Shown: positions 23,357 to 34,722 of the stretch, one piece after another | Numbering within the stretch: the first letter of the stretch is position 1 | Layout: each line of letters opens with the position of its first letter | NCBI GenBank assembly: GCA_015143295.1 | Contig: CM026562.1 | Span: forward strand, 15,652,041-15,716,040 | DNA from: Tetracentron sinense | Taxonomy: Eukaryota > Streptophyta > Magnoliopsida > Trochodendrales > Trochodendraceae | Reading direction: 5' to 3' | DNA: 64,000 nt | Notes under the pieces: generated by a model | Database searches by the model: none | What the model was told of the DNA's origin: nothing | Seen by the model: only the letters and a program-made list of their open reading frames with translations | Position numbers and translations under genes: made by a program

Positions 23357-25555
23357 TGTTGGACATATATGTCCTCAAAAGCCAATAAGAGACTTTTCTA
23401 TGTTGATTAAATAAGCATCATATTCACACAACCAACTAAAACGGGTATTTATATTAATTACTGTCTCATTTGATGATGACATAAAGTTCCATAGGTAACA
23501 TTGTAGGAAAATCATGCAAAGGTTGCGAGGAGATATGATTTTCCAGTTCCTTGTAAACCTAATATTGTTCGAAGCCTCTACAGTACTGGTTGGGCGCCGT
23601 ACTTCATCATGGCTTGCACATGTGTAGTTCTATGAGATAGTGTGATGAATCTCATTCACAGAAAGTGGTGACTCTTGACTAACATGTGAGTATATGTAGC
23701 AAGTACATAATACTGAACGGGGTCACTAGTGGAGACCCTATGGAATACACTGTCAGATTATATTAGGGTTATCCATTTGACAAATTGTCCTTAGACCTGA
23801 GAGGTTAACATCTTCTCAGACATCTATCTATATGGCTTTGATGTGCCAATTGGCAATGTCCAATACACAGGACTAACTCCGGGTACGTTGGGTCATGTAC
23901 ACAATGTTTGGAGAAGTGTATAAACACTCAATAAGGAATCCACAACTCCTTAATTGGAGATAATGATATCAAGGTGATACTTGTTGAACTGAACTGTTAA
24001 ATCCAGTACTGGTGCTTTTCGGTAAAATGGTCTTTATCAAAGTTGATATTTTCAATATGGAAAAGTATATATAAATATATATATATGTCAGTTCTTTTAT
24101 AATGTTTCTTCAAAAATGTTTTGGAGGTTCATTTAATGAAAAAGTAATCATGAGAAAGGGTTCTATTCATAAGCTAGGGACTAAGACAGTGGAATTGTTC
24201 CAATCCCAGAAGCTTACAAGTGATATCGGAATGTGGAAGGATTTATTTGTAAATATATTGTGAGATGGTACTTACAAGCAATTCTCTAATTTCTGGAGGT
24301 TAATCACATTGTGTTAATGGACATTAATTGTGATTGGTGGAAGTTCAGGGATTTAGATAATATTCTATGATCCTAATGGAGTTTTAGGAAAGGTGTTCTT
24401 AGTAACAATGCTTTAACCAAAAAGGTTGAGTACTTGGTCCCACAACCGGAAATAGGAGATCCCTTTAGATCCCACACACAGTGACCTTCTTAAAGTATTT
24501 AATTTAATAATTTATTAAATTAATTAATTTCTCTAACTAATCACTATATAGTATAGTGAAGCTCTAAAAGGTGGAATCACATTAGATGTGAAAAACCAAA
24601 TGGGTAGGACCCATTGGGGAATATTTTAAAAGAATTATTAAAGTGACCAAAAGGGTTTTTGAACCCATTGGGGGCGTGTGGAGTGGGACCCACCTAGGGT
24701 GGGATGCCCACTTCAAGGAGGAATAATAATTATTATTATTTTAATTAGTTTCTAATAACTAATATCCTTATTAGGTAAGGTTAATTAGTTAGTTAGAGTT
24801 AGTTACTAATTAAAGATTCCTTGTTGGACAAGGAGTCTATTAGTTTCTTGCTAATCAAGGAATCCTAATTGGATTAGGATAAGGATAAGATTAGTTGGAC
24901 ACTAATGGATGAGATTATTTTCTATAATGATTAATCCTAATTAATTAGGAGAAATCAAGAATAGAAAGAATTGAGGAATCCTTATTGGATAAGGATTAGG
25001 AAACTTTGGTTGCAAGCAACCAATAAAGCCTATAAAGAGGGATGGACGTCCAAGGCTTTGGACATTCTTGAATTTTCCAGAATTTCCAGATTTGGAAACC
25101 TCTCCCCTCTCCTCAAATCTCATGCCTAGCCCCTCTCTCTAGTGGTGTACGGTCACCCCTCTCCCCTTTCTTCTCTTGTGTGTTCTAAGTTTTGAATAAT
25201 CAAGAAGAAGAAGATCAAGGATCTTGATCATCAAGAAAGGTTCTTTATAATAAAAGATTGGATCTTTTATTCAAGATTCCTAGAGCTGGAAATTTGGAAG
25301 GGTCATTAGCTTCCATTAGAGAAAGCTTTAAAGGAAAAAAAACGTTCGTGTGAATGGACAGGAGACTTGACACTTGTGAAGTTTTGCGAGTACTATTCTT
25401 ATGTGGATTTGACTTAACAATTTCAAAGTCACAAAGGTGATTGTGATTTCTAAACTTCATTGAATAAAATCAATTAGAATCTTAGCCAAATCTTGGGATT
25501 CGATGTATGCCCCCCAAGAACTGTTTTTCTAAAAATAAAAAGAGGTATACTTTAA
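23357..25555 (+). repeat. 3' LTR of the LARD
   Basis: Starts TGTTGGACATATATG; the last base pair has changed (TTTAA, where the partner has TTTCA). It lacks the Tekay patch and keeps the original sequence at that site (around 23610-23655). Confidence 0.9.
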
Positions 25556-25560
25556 AGGGG

Positions 25561-26570
25561 ATTATGACAGGGGATCGGTAAGAGGGCCTAATGATGTCAT
25601 CATCCACTGCGGGTGTGCTGGGTTCTGGCTGCCCTGCCCTAGGTTCTTCCCACTGAATAAAGTTGATCTAATTATTATGTGGGGGCAGTAGCCCCTGATT
25701 GATGCTGGTGTTGCTGGGGGCCAGCTCAACCCTTCCACCATCCAAGAGATCTTGGATGGCACACTTCAGGCCTATGCAGTAGTCTATAGCATGGCCTGGG
25801 TCTGTGTGGAAGGTGCAGTGTTGCTCAGAATGATAGTTTTTCTTTTGTTTATTTGGAGGTAAAACAGGTGTGGTGCCTCTTTACTCAAGAAGACCCTGTT
25901 TGGTTAGGAAATCCAATAACTGGCTGAGTATGTATGGAAGAGGGATAAAGTTCCTAGGGAGACGATTTTGCCCCTGGGTTGGTCGGGCTGGCCAGATATT
26001 TCTAACAACTGACTATTGCAGAGCTGCTGAGCTGGTAATTTGATGGGTGCTGTAGAAGCAACCATATGTACATCTTCCTTCTTTTTGTGGTCCCTGGGAC
26101 CAATGTTCCTTCTAGATGAGGTGGTCGCCTTGGGGGGATCAAGTCCTAAACTGGAATAAATAGCCCCGCTCTTGATAGCAGTCTCAATACGGGCACCTAT
26201 CTTGACGATGGTTCCAAAGTCTACTATTGGTAAGGTCACCATGAGTGTAGAATAGGGCTGCTTCAGAGTGCTCATGAACATGCTCGCCAGCTCTTCCTTA
26301 GGGATGAGAATTGGGATTTTAGCTGCCATTTCTCACCAGTGGGTGGCGTACTCCATGAATGATTCATTGTTACGCTGGCTTAGCTGCTCAAGCTGGTTCC
26401 TCTGAGGGTGGAGTTCCTAGTTGAAAGAGTATTGTTCCACGAAATTATCCATGACATCCTACCAAGTCTTGACCTTCTGCTTGTCCACAGACATCCATCA
26501 CGTAAGTTTTGCTCCCTTCAGACTCTTCTGAAAATACTGGATGAGTAGAGGCTGGTTTCGGTTGTGTTGG
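25561..26570 (-). pseudogene. Tat/Ogre Gag, middle and zinc-finger part
   Basis: In sense it resumes at 26570 after the solo LTR and shows the family's Gag core: FVEQYSFN, QRNNESFMEYATHW, MAAKIPILIPKEELASMFM, then GARIETAIKSGAIY. Near 25825-25770 it has CTFHTDPGHAIDYC, a C-X2-H-X4-H-X4-C zinc motif followed by KCAIQDLLDGG. Stops at several Gln/Arg/Trp-type codons break the frame. The remainder continues at 15693 beyond the LARD. Confidence 0.75.
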
Positions 26571-28743
26571 TGTCGCGACCCAAAACCCACCCTAGGAGTT
26601 AGAGTGAACTTTGGACGACTAATCATGACTTACATAACTTGCTTGACAAACAAACCTGCCAAAAACCCACAGAGCACATACAATAGAGGATAGCAGAAAC
26701 ATACTCTAACATGGCACAACGAAAGACTTAACCAAACCTCTATGTATATATATGTGATCCAAGTTTATACAAAAAAAATACACAAAAGAAAGTGCGGACA
26801 GGCCCGTCAAAATACATGAACATATATCTATCTACTCACCCACAGCTATTCACTCAAAATCTACCACCTCTAATAATAACCCTCTACCGGAGGTTCCTCT
26901 ACAGGTTCCTCGACATACTCTTCTTCTACCCAAGGGCCCGGAGCACAGATATCAAAAGGAGTAGCTGCTCCGTTATCACCTGCCGACATAAGAAGTATGG
27001 CTGAGCATGGAATACTCAGCGTGTACCAAATACTAACCAACAGTCATAGCATAACCATAGCAATATAGAAAGCAGAGAACAATTCATATTATAACGCAGG
27101 AAACAATTCATATAACAATCAAGGAAGTAAAGCAGTTTATATTCATGCTTGCATCACATAAAAGCCGATAAAACTCTTGAAATCTTCGTGCACTTGACTT
27201 GACTTGACTTGAAATACCCGTTGCGTGCTTGAAAACTTGTCATGTTTATATTGCTTGATCTTGTTGAGCGTGCCATGTCATGCGTGTCATGCGTGCTTGC
27301 TTGGACTTGTGAGATGCACTTGAGAGGGAAGGGAGACCCTTCTTTATGATATGCACTTGAGAGGGAATGGAGACCCTTCCTTATGATATGTACTTGAGAG
27401 GGAAGGGAGACCCTTCTTTATGCATGCTAGTCTTGTTCTTACCAAAAGCGAGGTAAAACATATCGTAGGATATGTCCCACCTCTAATTCTCATTCTTGAA
27501 AAACCTCGCTGAATCATGTCATGCATGCCGTGCTCATGGAATCTGTGCATACTTGCATTTGAATTTAAATATGACAATTGGGTAATTCACAATACATATA
27601 ACATCAATAATTTGAACAAGTCAATATTCATGCAATTTAGGGAAAATAAGAAAGCACACTATCATAGGCCCTAGCAATTTCCATGATTAATTAAGCATGC
27701 ATTTCTTAATTTATAACTCATTTTATTCACCTTGGCATTTCATCAAACATGGGGTGTGTTCATTATTTATTTATTAAACCTACATCATGCTTTTCTAGGT
27801 GGGTTGATTCTCACATCACACATGTATGTTCATTATGGGTACAATGCCCTCCCCATTTCATTCATCACAACCATACACATGGCATCCAATCGCCCATTCA
27901 CATCCAACAACCATTCATTCATCACATTTGGTTCATACATCAGGGAAACTATAAAGAAGAAGGAAAGAAAAGAGGTATGAACTAGGAGGGTAGTAAAAGG
28001 TACTGACCTTGACAAATGAAGGGAGAAACCCCTTGCAAAAACGTGCATGAGTCGCTGCCCTAGCTTGGGGAAAGTGCTCCCCACGAGCTTGAGCCGAGAA
28101 CTTGAAGAAGAACGAGCTTGTGATGATCTAGGGTTCTTAAAACCCCTTTGATTTCTCCCCAAAAGCAAACCCTAGGTTAGAATCCCTTTCCTCCTCTCTC
28201 CTTATCTCTCAAATACTCTAAGTGTAGTGAATGGAGCCCTAAAGGCTCAGGCAAACCTTAATAGGAAAGGGTTTAATGCCCAAAAATTGGAAAAGCCCTT
28301 ACTGAAATTCTGCAAAACACGATATACCGATCGATCGGTGGTAAATACCAAGCGATCGGTTGCCTACCGAGCGATCGGTGTTCTTGATCGAGCTCTCGGT
28401 CAAAAACATGCTCTCTGGAAAATTTCCCCATACAAAATAGTTGACCAGTCGATAGCTACTGATCGATCGCTACAATGGACCGAGCGATCGGTTGTGAACC
28501 GATCGATCCCTAGCGATCGGTGCTCTGTAGATTTTTAACCCATTTTACTGTTTCGGCCATAACTTTTGACTCGTTCGTCGGATTTTGATGATTCAACTTG
28601 CGTTGGGTTCATCTTTCAAAAAGGAACATTTTTTATATTTCAGAATTTCCAATTTCTCCCTTATTTATTAGTTGTACTACACTAAAGGCCAATTGGCTAC
28701 GAAAGTGCTATTCATTTAGTACGGGAAAGCCCGGGGTTCTACA
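26571..28743 (-). mobile_element. Solo LTR, Tekay family (imperfect TSD)
   Basis: On the plus strand it starts TGTCGCGACCC and ends GGTTCTACA; element sense is minus. The flanks are gttgg (26566-26570) and gctgg (28744-28748), a 5-bp TSD with one C/T difference. It interrupts the Tat/Ogre gag just after LYLGDMLQL. Slot 1 holds the CGATCG array (28326-28521); slot 2 holds three 45-bp hairpin units (27317-27425). The shared GCTGAG…CTCAGC hairpin is at 27000-27020. Confidence 0.9.
28326..28521. repeat. CGATCG palindrome array (solo LTR, slot 1)
   Basis: Palindromic ACCGATCGATCGGT units and ACCGAGCGATCGGT variants are split by the spacer ctctctggaaaatttcc…gaccagtcgatagc, nearly the same as in the Copia LTR at 3820-3870 and in the same element-sense orientation. 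Confidence 0.9.
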
Positions 28744-28748
28744 GCTGG

Positions 28749-29507
28749 AGCATGTCCCCCAAGTACAGTTGCAGATGTACCTTTGGACAACTCGAGCCAT
28801 CGTATTTATCAAAGTCTGGGACCTTGAAACCTGCGAGAATAGCATCCCCTAATGAGAAAGTTAAGTCCTCCAATGATAGACTGGTATTGGTGGATGCACC
28901 CTTCATTCTTCTCATTTCCTCTTTCATCTACTTGATCTCATCCTGTAAGGATGGAGTGGGTCTGAGGATGATGGCTAGTCCTGATTGACATGTGAGGCCT
29001 TGGGTTGCTCTTCATATTGGTCATACTCCTCTCCTCCGCTTGTTGTGGGTATAGGGTCAGGTATGATGGAGGAGGATGAGGCTCTGGTATAGGTTGCTTG
29101 GCTGGTTCTCCGGTCAGGTTCTGGGTAGAGGGTTCTTCAGTTCGGATACCAATTAGAATATTTAGGGATTCTAGAACACTATCAAGCTTTGACTGCATGG
29201 CTACGATGTCCCTGTCATGTGACTGTAGGATGTCACTAGTTCGCTGGTGCTGATTTGCAGGTTCCGCCATTGAGCCTGTGTTGCTTCCTGATTGGGCCGT
29301 GTAAGAGCTGCTCTCTGATTGGGCTGTGCAAGGTACTATCTCTGTGATTGGTACCTCTGTCAAGACTGCTTCTATGGTTGTTGCTTCTGTGAGAATCGCA
29401 GTTAGAGAACGAGTCACAGGTCGGCTCATGCAACTGAAAAGAATGCAACGGCTAATCATGATTATACATGATGACAGGCAGCAGATGCTAGAAAAAAGAT
29501 TTTTCAT
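28749..29507 (-). pseudogene. Tat/Ogre Gag, N-terminal part
   Basis: In sense it starts near 29507, or at the internal Met before SRPVTRS (about 29430). It shows a Thr/Glu/Ser-rich N-terminus, then a coiled stretch DILQSHDRDIVAMQSKLDSV, a Pro-rich segment, and after a frameshift near 28930 the segment AGFKVPDFDKYDGSSCPK, the start of the Tat Gag core. It is cut by the solo LTR at 28743. Upstream ORF1 ends at 29574, about 70 bp before. Confidence 0.75.
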
Positions 29508-29691
29508 TGAAACATGAAGAGTGCAGTGAGTACAAGATAGTATGACTCAAAAAATGAGAAAAATGACTCGATCCTAGGCAGGTCCATTAGGGATTGCAAA
29601 GTCAAGCGGCTGGGGCACACCCTTAAGATCCATGATCTGTTGTTGGTGGGATGCGATCTCAACCTCCATGTTTGCAAGGGTCTCAGTAGCT

Positions 29692-32268
29692 GTCGCGACC
29701 CAAAACCCACCCTAGGAGTTAGAGTGAACTTTGGACGACTAATCATGGCTTACATGACTGGCTTGACAAACCAACCTGCAAAAACCCACAGAGCATATAC
29801 AATAGAGGATGACAACGGAAACATAACTATAAAACACAGCGGAAGTCTAACAAACCTCTAAGTATATACACATGGAAATCCAAGTTTATACAAAAAGTAG
29901 CCAAAAGGAAGTGCGGACAGACCCGCCAAAATACATGGATAAAATCTCTCTTCTCACCACAGCTAATCCACTCAGAATCTACAACCACCTAATGGTAACC
30001 CTCTACTGGAGGTTCCTCCAAAGGCTCCTCGACGTACTCCTCCTCCACCCATGGACCAGGAGCACAAACATCAAATGGAGCAGCAGCTCCCTCAGAACCT
30101 GCCGACATAAGAAGTACGGCTGAGCATGGAATACTCAGCGGGTACTAAGCACTAACCAACAGTCATAGCATACGGATAGCATACATAAAGTAGGAAACAA
30201 TTCATATCATACAAGGAAGTAAAACAATTTATAATCATGCTTGTATTTCGTAGAAAGCCGATAAAACCTCTTGAAAACGTCGTGCACTTGACTTGGCTTG
30301 AAATATCTTTTCGTACTTGAAAGCTTGTCGTGTTTGTCTTACTTGATCTTGTCGAGCGTGTCGTACGTGTCATGTCATGCATGTCATGCGTGCTTGCTTG
30401 TGATCATGTAACTTGTGAGATACACTTGTGAGATATCCTTGTGAGATGTGCTTGAGAGATGCCTTGAGAGGGAAGGGAGACCCTTCTTTATGCAATGCAC
30501 TTGCGAGGGAAGGGAGACCCTTCTTCATGATATGTATGTACTTGCGAGGGAAGGGAGGCCCTTCTTCTTGATATGCACTTGTGAGTGAGGGGAGCCCCCT
30601 CGTGTAATTTTGGTTCTTGTCTTCTTGTGAAAAGCGAGGTAAAACATATCGTAGGATATGTCCCACCTCTAACCATGTTCTTGAAAACCTCGATAAATCA
30701 TGTCATGTATGCCGTGCTCGTGGGAACCGTGTACATACTTGCATTTAAATTTAAATATGACATTTGGGTGATTTCACAACACATATAACATCAATGATTG
30801 AGCAATGTAATATTCATGTCATTTAGGGAAAGCAAGAAAACACACTATCATAGGCCCTAGCAATATCCATAATTTATTAGGCATGCATTTCCTAAATTAC
30901 AACTCACTTTATTCACCTTGGCATTTCATCAAACATGGTGTGTTCATTATCGATTTACCCTACAACATGCTTTTCTAGATGGGTTTTTACTCAAATCATA
31001 CATGTATGTTCATTATTGGAACAATGCCCTCCCCATTATAATCATCACAACACAACCATTGGCATCCAGTCGCCCATTCCATCTCCATTCACCATTCACA
31101 ACCATCCATCTCATAGCATGTGTAAATAAAGGAAAATAAAGAGAAATAAAGGGGAAAGAGGAACTATAACTAGGAGGGTAGCAAGAAGTACCAACCTTGA
31201 TCAAGTGAGGAAGAAATCCCCTTTCCAAAACGACTGTGTAGCTTCTGCCCTAGCTTGGAGAACGCTCTCCACGAGTGCTTGAGCCGAGATTATGGAGAAA
31301 ACCCAGACTGGAAGTGATCTAGGGTCTCAAAACCCTTTGATTTCTCTCCAAAAATGGAAACCCTAGGTTTAGGAATCACCCTCTCCTCTCTTCTTATCTC
31401 CCAATCTCTCTAAGTGTTGAGAATGAGCCCTAAAGGCTCGGGTTAAACTCTTAAGGTAAGAGTGAACCGACCAAAAGACCATAATACCCTTACTGAAGTT
31501 TCTGCAAACACACGAACGCCCAACACGTTGTACTGTGAACAGTGCCAAACACGTTGTGCTGTGAACAGTGCTGAACACGTTGTGCTGTGAACAGTGCCGA
31601 ACAAGTTGTGCTATGAACAGTGCTGAACACGTTGTGCTGTGAACAGTGCTGAACACGTTGTGCTGTGAACAGTGCCGAACACGTTGTACTGTGAACAGTG
31701 CTGAACACGTTGTGCTGTGAATAGTGCTGAACACGTTGTGCTGTGAACAGTGCCGAACACGTTGTGCAGTGAACAGTGCTGAACACGTTGTGCTGTGTGT
31801 TGTGCATAGTGCTAAGCTCGTTGTCCGTTGTCTTATGTACAACGTGCCCGTTGTCGCTGTACAACGTGCCCGTTGTCGCTGTACAACGTGCCCGTTGTTG
31901 CTGTACAACGTACTCGTTGTCTGTTGCACAACGGATGCACAACGAATACGTTATCAGAGCTAGAGCTACGTTATCGGAGCACGTCCTTAGTGCCTTCTGA
32001 GCTACGTCCTTAGTGCATAACCGAGCTACGTCCTTAGTGCATAACCGAGCTACGATTGCTTGCAGGTCCAGACTGTTTTGGCCATATCTTTTGACTCGTT
32101 CGTCCGATTTTGACGATTTAACTTGTGTTGGGTTCGTACTTCGAAAAGGAACATTTCTGACATTTCAAAATTTCCAATTTCTTACTTATTTATTTATTAT
32201 ACCTCTTTAAAGGAAAAATGGCAACGAAAGTGTCATGCCTAAAATGTGAAAAGGACCGGGGCTCTACA
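29692..32268 (-). mobile_element. Solo LTR, Tekay family (TSD gtagc)
   Basis: On the plus strand it starts TGTCGCGACCC and ends GGGGCTCTACA, with a perfect TSD gtagc (29687-29691 and 32269-32273). At 2577 bp it is the longest LTR of the family here, because slot 1 carries three unrelated tandem arrays (31515-32055) in place of the CGATCG array. Slot 2 has the 45-bp hairpin units (30455-30605). The shared GCTGAG…CTCAGC hairpin is at 30119-30139. Confidence 0.92.
31515..32055. repeat. Three successive tandem arrays in slot 1
   Basis: First, about 11 units of about 26 bp (aacacgttgtgctgtgaaca type), 31522-31800. Second, 22-bp units containing CGTTGT-cgctgt-ACAACG, about 31815-31925. Third, 24-bp units with gagctacgtccttagtgc, about 31958-32050. 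The outer flanks (ctgcaaacac…tgcaggtccagactg) match those of the CGATCG copies. Confidence 0.9.
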
Positions 32269-33801
32269 GTAGCATTGAACATGCGGTATCCAAACTGTTG
32301 GATACGGGAGGTCATCTCCACCTTTGCACTATCAAGTTGTTCTTTGTGGAAATGTAGCTGAGCCCTGATGATGGTTGTCTCTCTGGCATCGCCTTTGTGC
32401 CTCCTGCAAAAGGATTGGATTATCTGTTCCAATTGTTCAACCTGCTCTTGTGTGGGTTGGAGTTCGCGACCCTGTTCCGCTTCCTGATGCCTGAATGCTC
32501 GCTGGCTTTCCATAGACTTTTCTCTTTCTGTTGGATCTGGAGTTGTCTCCCCAGGAAGAAGTCTGCCTAGGGAACCAACATTTCAGCTGGGGGTATGGTT
32601 CCTTGTGATGGAGCTGTGACTGGTGTGGGCAAATCCCTGGGTGCGGGCATGCTGGGTAGAATGTCAGGATTATCCACCTAATGTCGGTATACTGAGTTGG
32701 TCGGTGGTCCTGATGTAACCATTAAGTCCGGCCATTGGTCTCATCTGGAGTTGCACCAAGCTAACTGGAAGTATCGGGTGTGGTTGTCGGAGTGCACTGT
32801 GAAAGTGATCCAATCATTTTCCTGCCGGTTTATTACTGGGATGCGTTGAGGGAGTCCAAACTGTCGGAGGACTCGGAGTGGTGTATAGACTGCGGAACCT
32901 GTTAGACCAGCAAGAATCATGCATCGTCTGCAGGTGATGACAACGCACGGTAGCCTATTCAGTACAAGCCACTTGCATTGCCATGTGATTTTTTTCTCTA
33001 ACAGGGTTTGGAGAAGCTGGTAGAGCTTCCCGATGTCTGTAGTTGTTATCGGGCCTTGATTTTAAGAAATCTTCCGAGGTAAACTATAGGCTTCGCGGAT
33101 GCCATCTAGTACTGATATGATTATAGGTAAGTGGCTTACCAACCAAAGATATAGGAGAGGTGTACTGGCGTGGAAGATGCCTTTTCTGCGGTTTGCCGAC
33201 TGGTTGAGAGCCCTGAGAAGGTCGGCTAGGATGACTGGTACGACTGAGTAGGAGTTGTGCATGTTCTCAATAATCCCGACCAGAACTGCTTCGACGAGTG
33301 AACGACACCTTGGGAATACCAACTGAGACTGGCTATCAGTGCAAGGGTATTGAGACCTGGAATTTCCACTATAATGGAGTTAGGGTTCCACTTACGTCTG
33401 TACTTCTTTTCAAGGAAAGACACGGGTATCCGATCAAAAGAGTCGTTAGGACCGGGCTGCATGTAGGCAGGCTTGATATGTAAGAACCTGTATAAGTCTG
33501 CCTGATATGTTGTCTTGTAGTGCGGTACTATGGCTTCGTCGTCCATGTCTAATCCCAGAATGCACTGAATCTCTTCCAGTGTTGGGCAGAGCTCGTTCTT
33601 ACAAAAATGGAATACCATGTGAGATGGGCTCCAACACCGGATAACAGCGTTCATGAGGTGCGAGTCTGGGTTAACCACAGATAGGCCTGGGATAGTCCTG
33701 ATTTTATAGTACTGAACCCAAGCAAGACGCTGACTTAAGGTAAAAGTCCCAATTGCTTTCTGGAGGTTGTCATCACGTGCCCCCTGAGAAGTAAGATGCA
33801 T

Positions 33802-34698
33802 GGGTCGTGATGGTCGCCCTATTGACTAGATTATTCCTGAAGGACCTGTCATCTACCTGGACAATGTATAGACTCTGTGAGTGCACTGTGTATGCAGATG
33901 GAATGCAAAAGATGATATAGTATTTTTTTGATTTTTGATTGGGTGTGACGAGGCACATGTGATCCGACAGGGTAAACGGATGGAGGTCTGACGTGCTTTA
34001 GCCTAGGTTATCGTGAACCGGGGAACCTATCAGGTCAAGGTTGGAGACAGGCCCAGTGAAGGCCTATTTGCCTGGGATTTGAACTCCATATGCTATGTCA
34101 GGAAGCATAGTTGAATGTAGTTTATTACAAGCACAAGTTTGACTCATTACATGCCCCTGGGTGGGTGGTTATCCGGGTAGAATATACCCGGGCAATCAAC
34201 CAGTATTGGGGATAGGTATAGGGTACAACCAAGTTAGGGTTTATAGTAGCCCTCCCTGGGTGGGCTGCTTGTAAACTATACCCTACCCTAGGCTATATGT
34301 ATGAGTGCTGGTTTGATGCAGGTGTGTTCCTAGCAGGATAGGGGGATCACTTAACACCGTATATATGACTCCCCGGTATAGAACATACCTGAAAATGGAC
34401 GATTGGTGAAAACGAGAGCATTCAGAATCCTTCCCTAAGGGTAATCACCAAACAGGAGCAACTTTGCAGACCTCCAAGACGTTTAAGCCATTGACACTGA
34501 GGATGATCATTCAACAGCCGTTAGTGTAATAAACCTGTTTCCTAGGTTGAATGAGATGATTACACTACTATGACATGTATGGATGCACAGTACACAATTG
34601 ACCAAGAGATATAAAATGACTAGTGTTAAGTTAAATGTTTAGGCATTTTGAATAAGATTTTAGCTTAAACCTAGGTTCCCGGTTGAACTCTGAGAGGA
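33802..34698 (-). other. 5' leader of the Tat/Ogre element
   Basis: Between PBS and ORF1 I see no recognisable protein motif; small frames here have no family match that I know. Confidence 0.5.
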
Positions 34699-34718
34699 TA
34701 TCCCCTGTAGAGTTGCCA
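34699..34718 (-). other. Primer binding site of the Tat/Ogre element
   Basis: In sense TGGCAACTCTACAGGGGA, four bases after the LTR end. It resembles the TGGCGACTC…GGGGA PBS used by Ogre/Tat elements (tRNA-Arg type), with a few mismatches. Confidence 0.75.
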
Positions 34719-34722
34719 GAGC

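Larger units (their letters stand above)
15694..25555 (+). mobile_element. LARD (large retrotransposon derivative), Copia-like ends
   Basis: Two LTRs (15694-17991, 23357-25555) in the same orientation flank a 5.4-kb interior with a PBS and PPT but no ORF above about 75 codons. LTRs start TGTTGGACATATATG, and the 5' LTR ends TTTCA. The PPT context (gcaagtgagagat before TGTTGG) is the form seen in plant Copia elements. The flanks are aggga (15689-15693) and agggg (25556-25560), an imperfect 5-bp TSD. With no gag or pol it would depend on proteins from an autonomous relative. Orientation comes from PBS and PPT. Confidence 0.85.
29574..33801 (-). pseudogene. Tat/Ogre ORF1 (DUF7745-like), split by a solo LTR
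   Basis: An ORF upstream of gag, as in Ogre-type elements. In sense from 33801: QGARDDNLQKAIGTF, CPTLEEIQCILGLDM, a frameshift near 33300, then FPRCRSLVEAVLVGIIENMH, PVILADLLRALN and TPLLYLWLVSHLP, which resemble the DUF7745 family. Further matches extend to about 32720. A Gln/Glu-rich coiled coil follows (32513-32275), then the solo LTR 29692-32268. The end resumes at 29691 (TLANMEVEIASHQQQIMD) with its stop at 29574-29576. The molecular role of this ORF is not known to me. The true start is uncertain. Confidence 0.7.

Noticed and set aside
26792..30123. Short ORFs shared between copies (MSRPKF…, FYKRFYRLST-type frames)
   Set aside because: They recur only because the LTRs recur; frames differ and are broken between copies, and positions coincide with structured LTR parts.
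31369..31942. Long overlapping frames (186 and 150 codons) with repeated HNVFSTVHSTTC-like residues
   Set aside because: Translation of the 26-bp tandem array in a solo LTR; the frames stay open because of the repeat, not because of coding.
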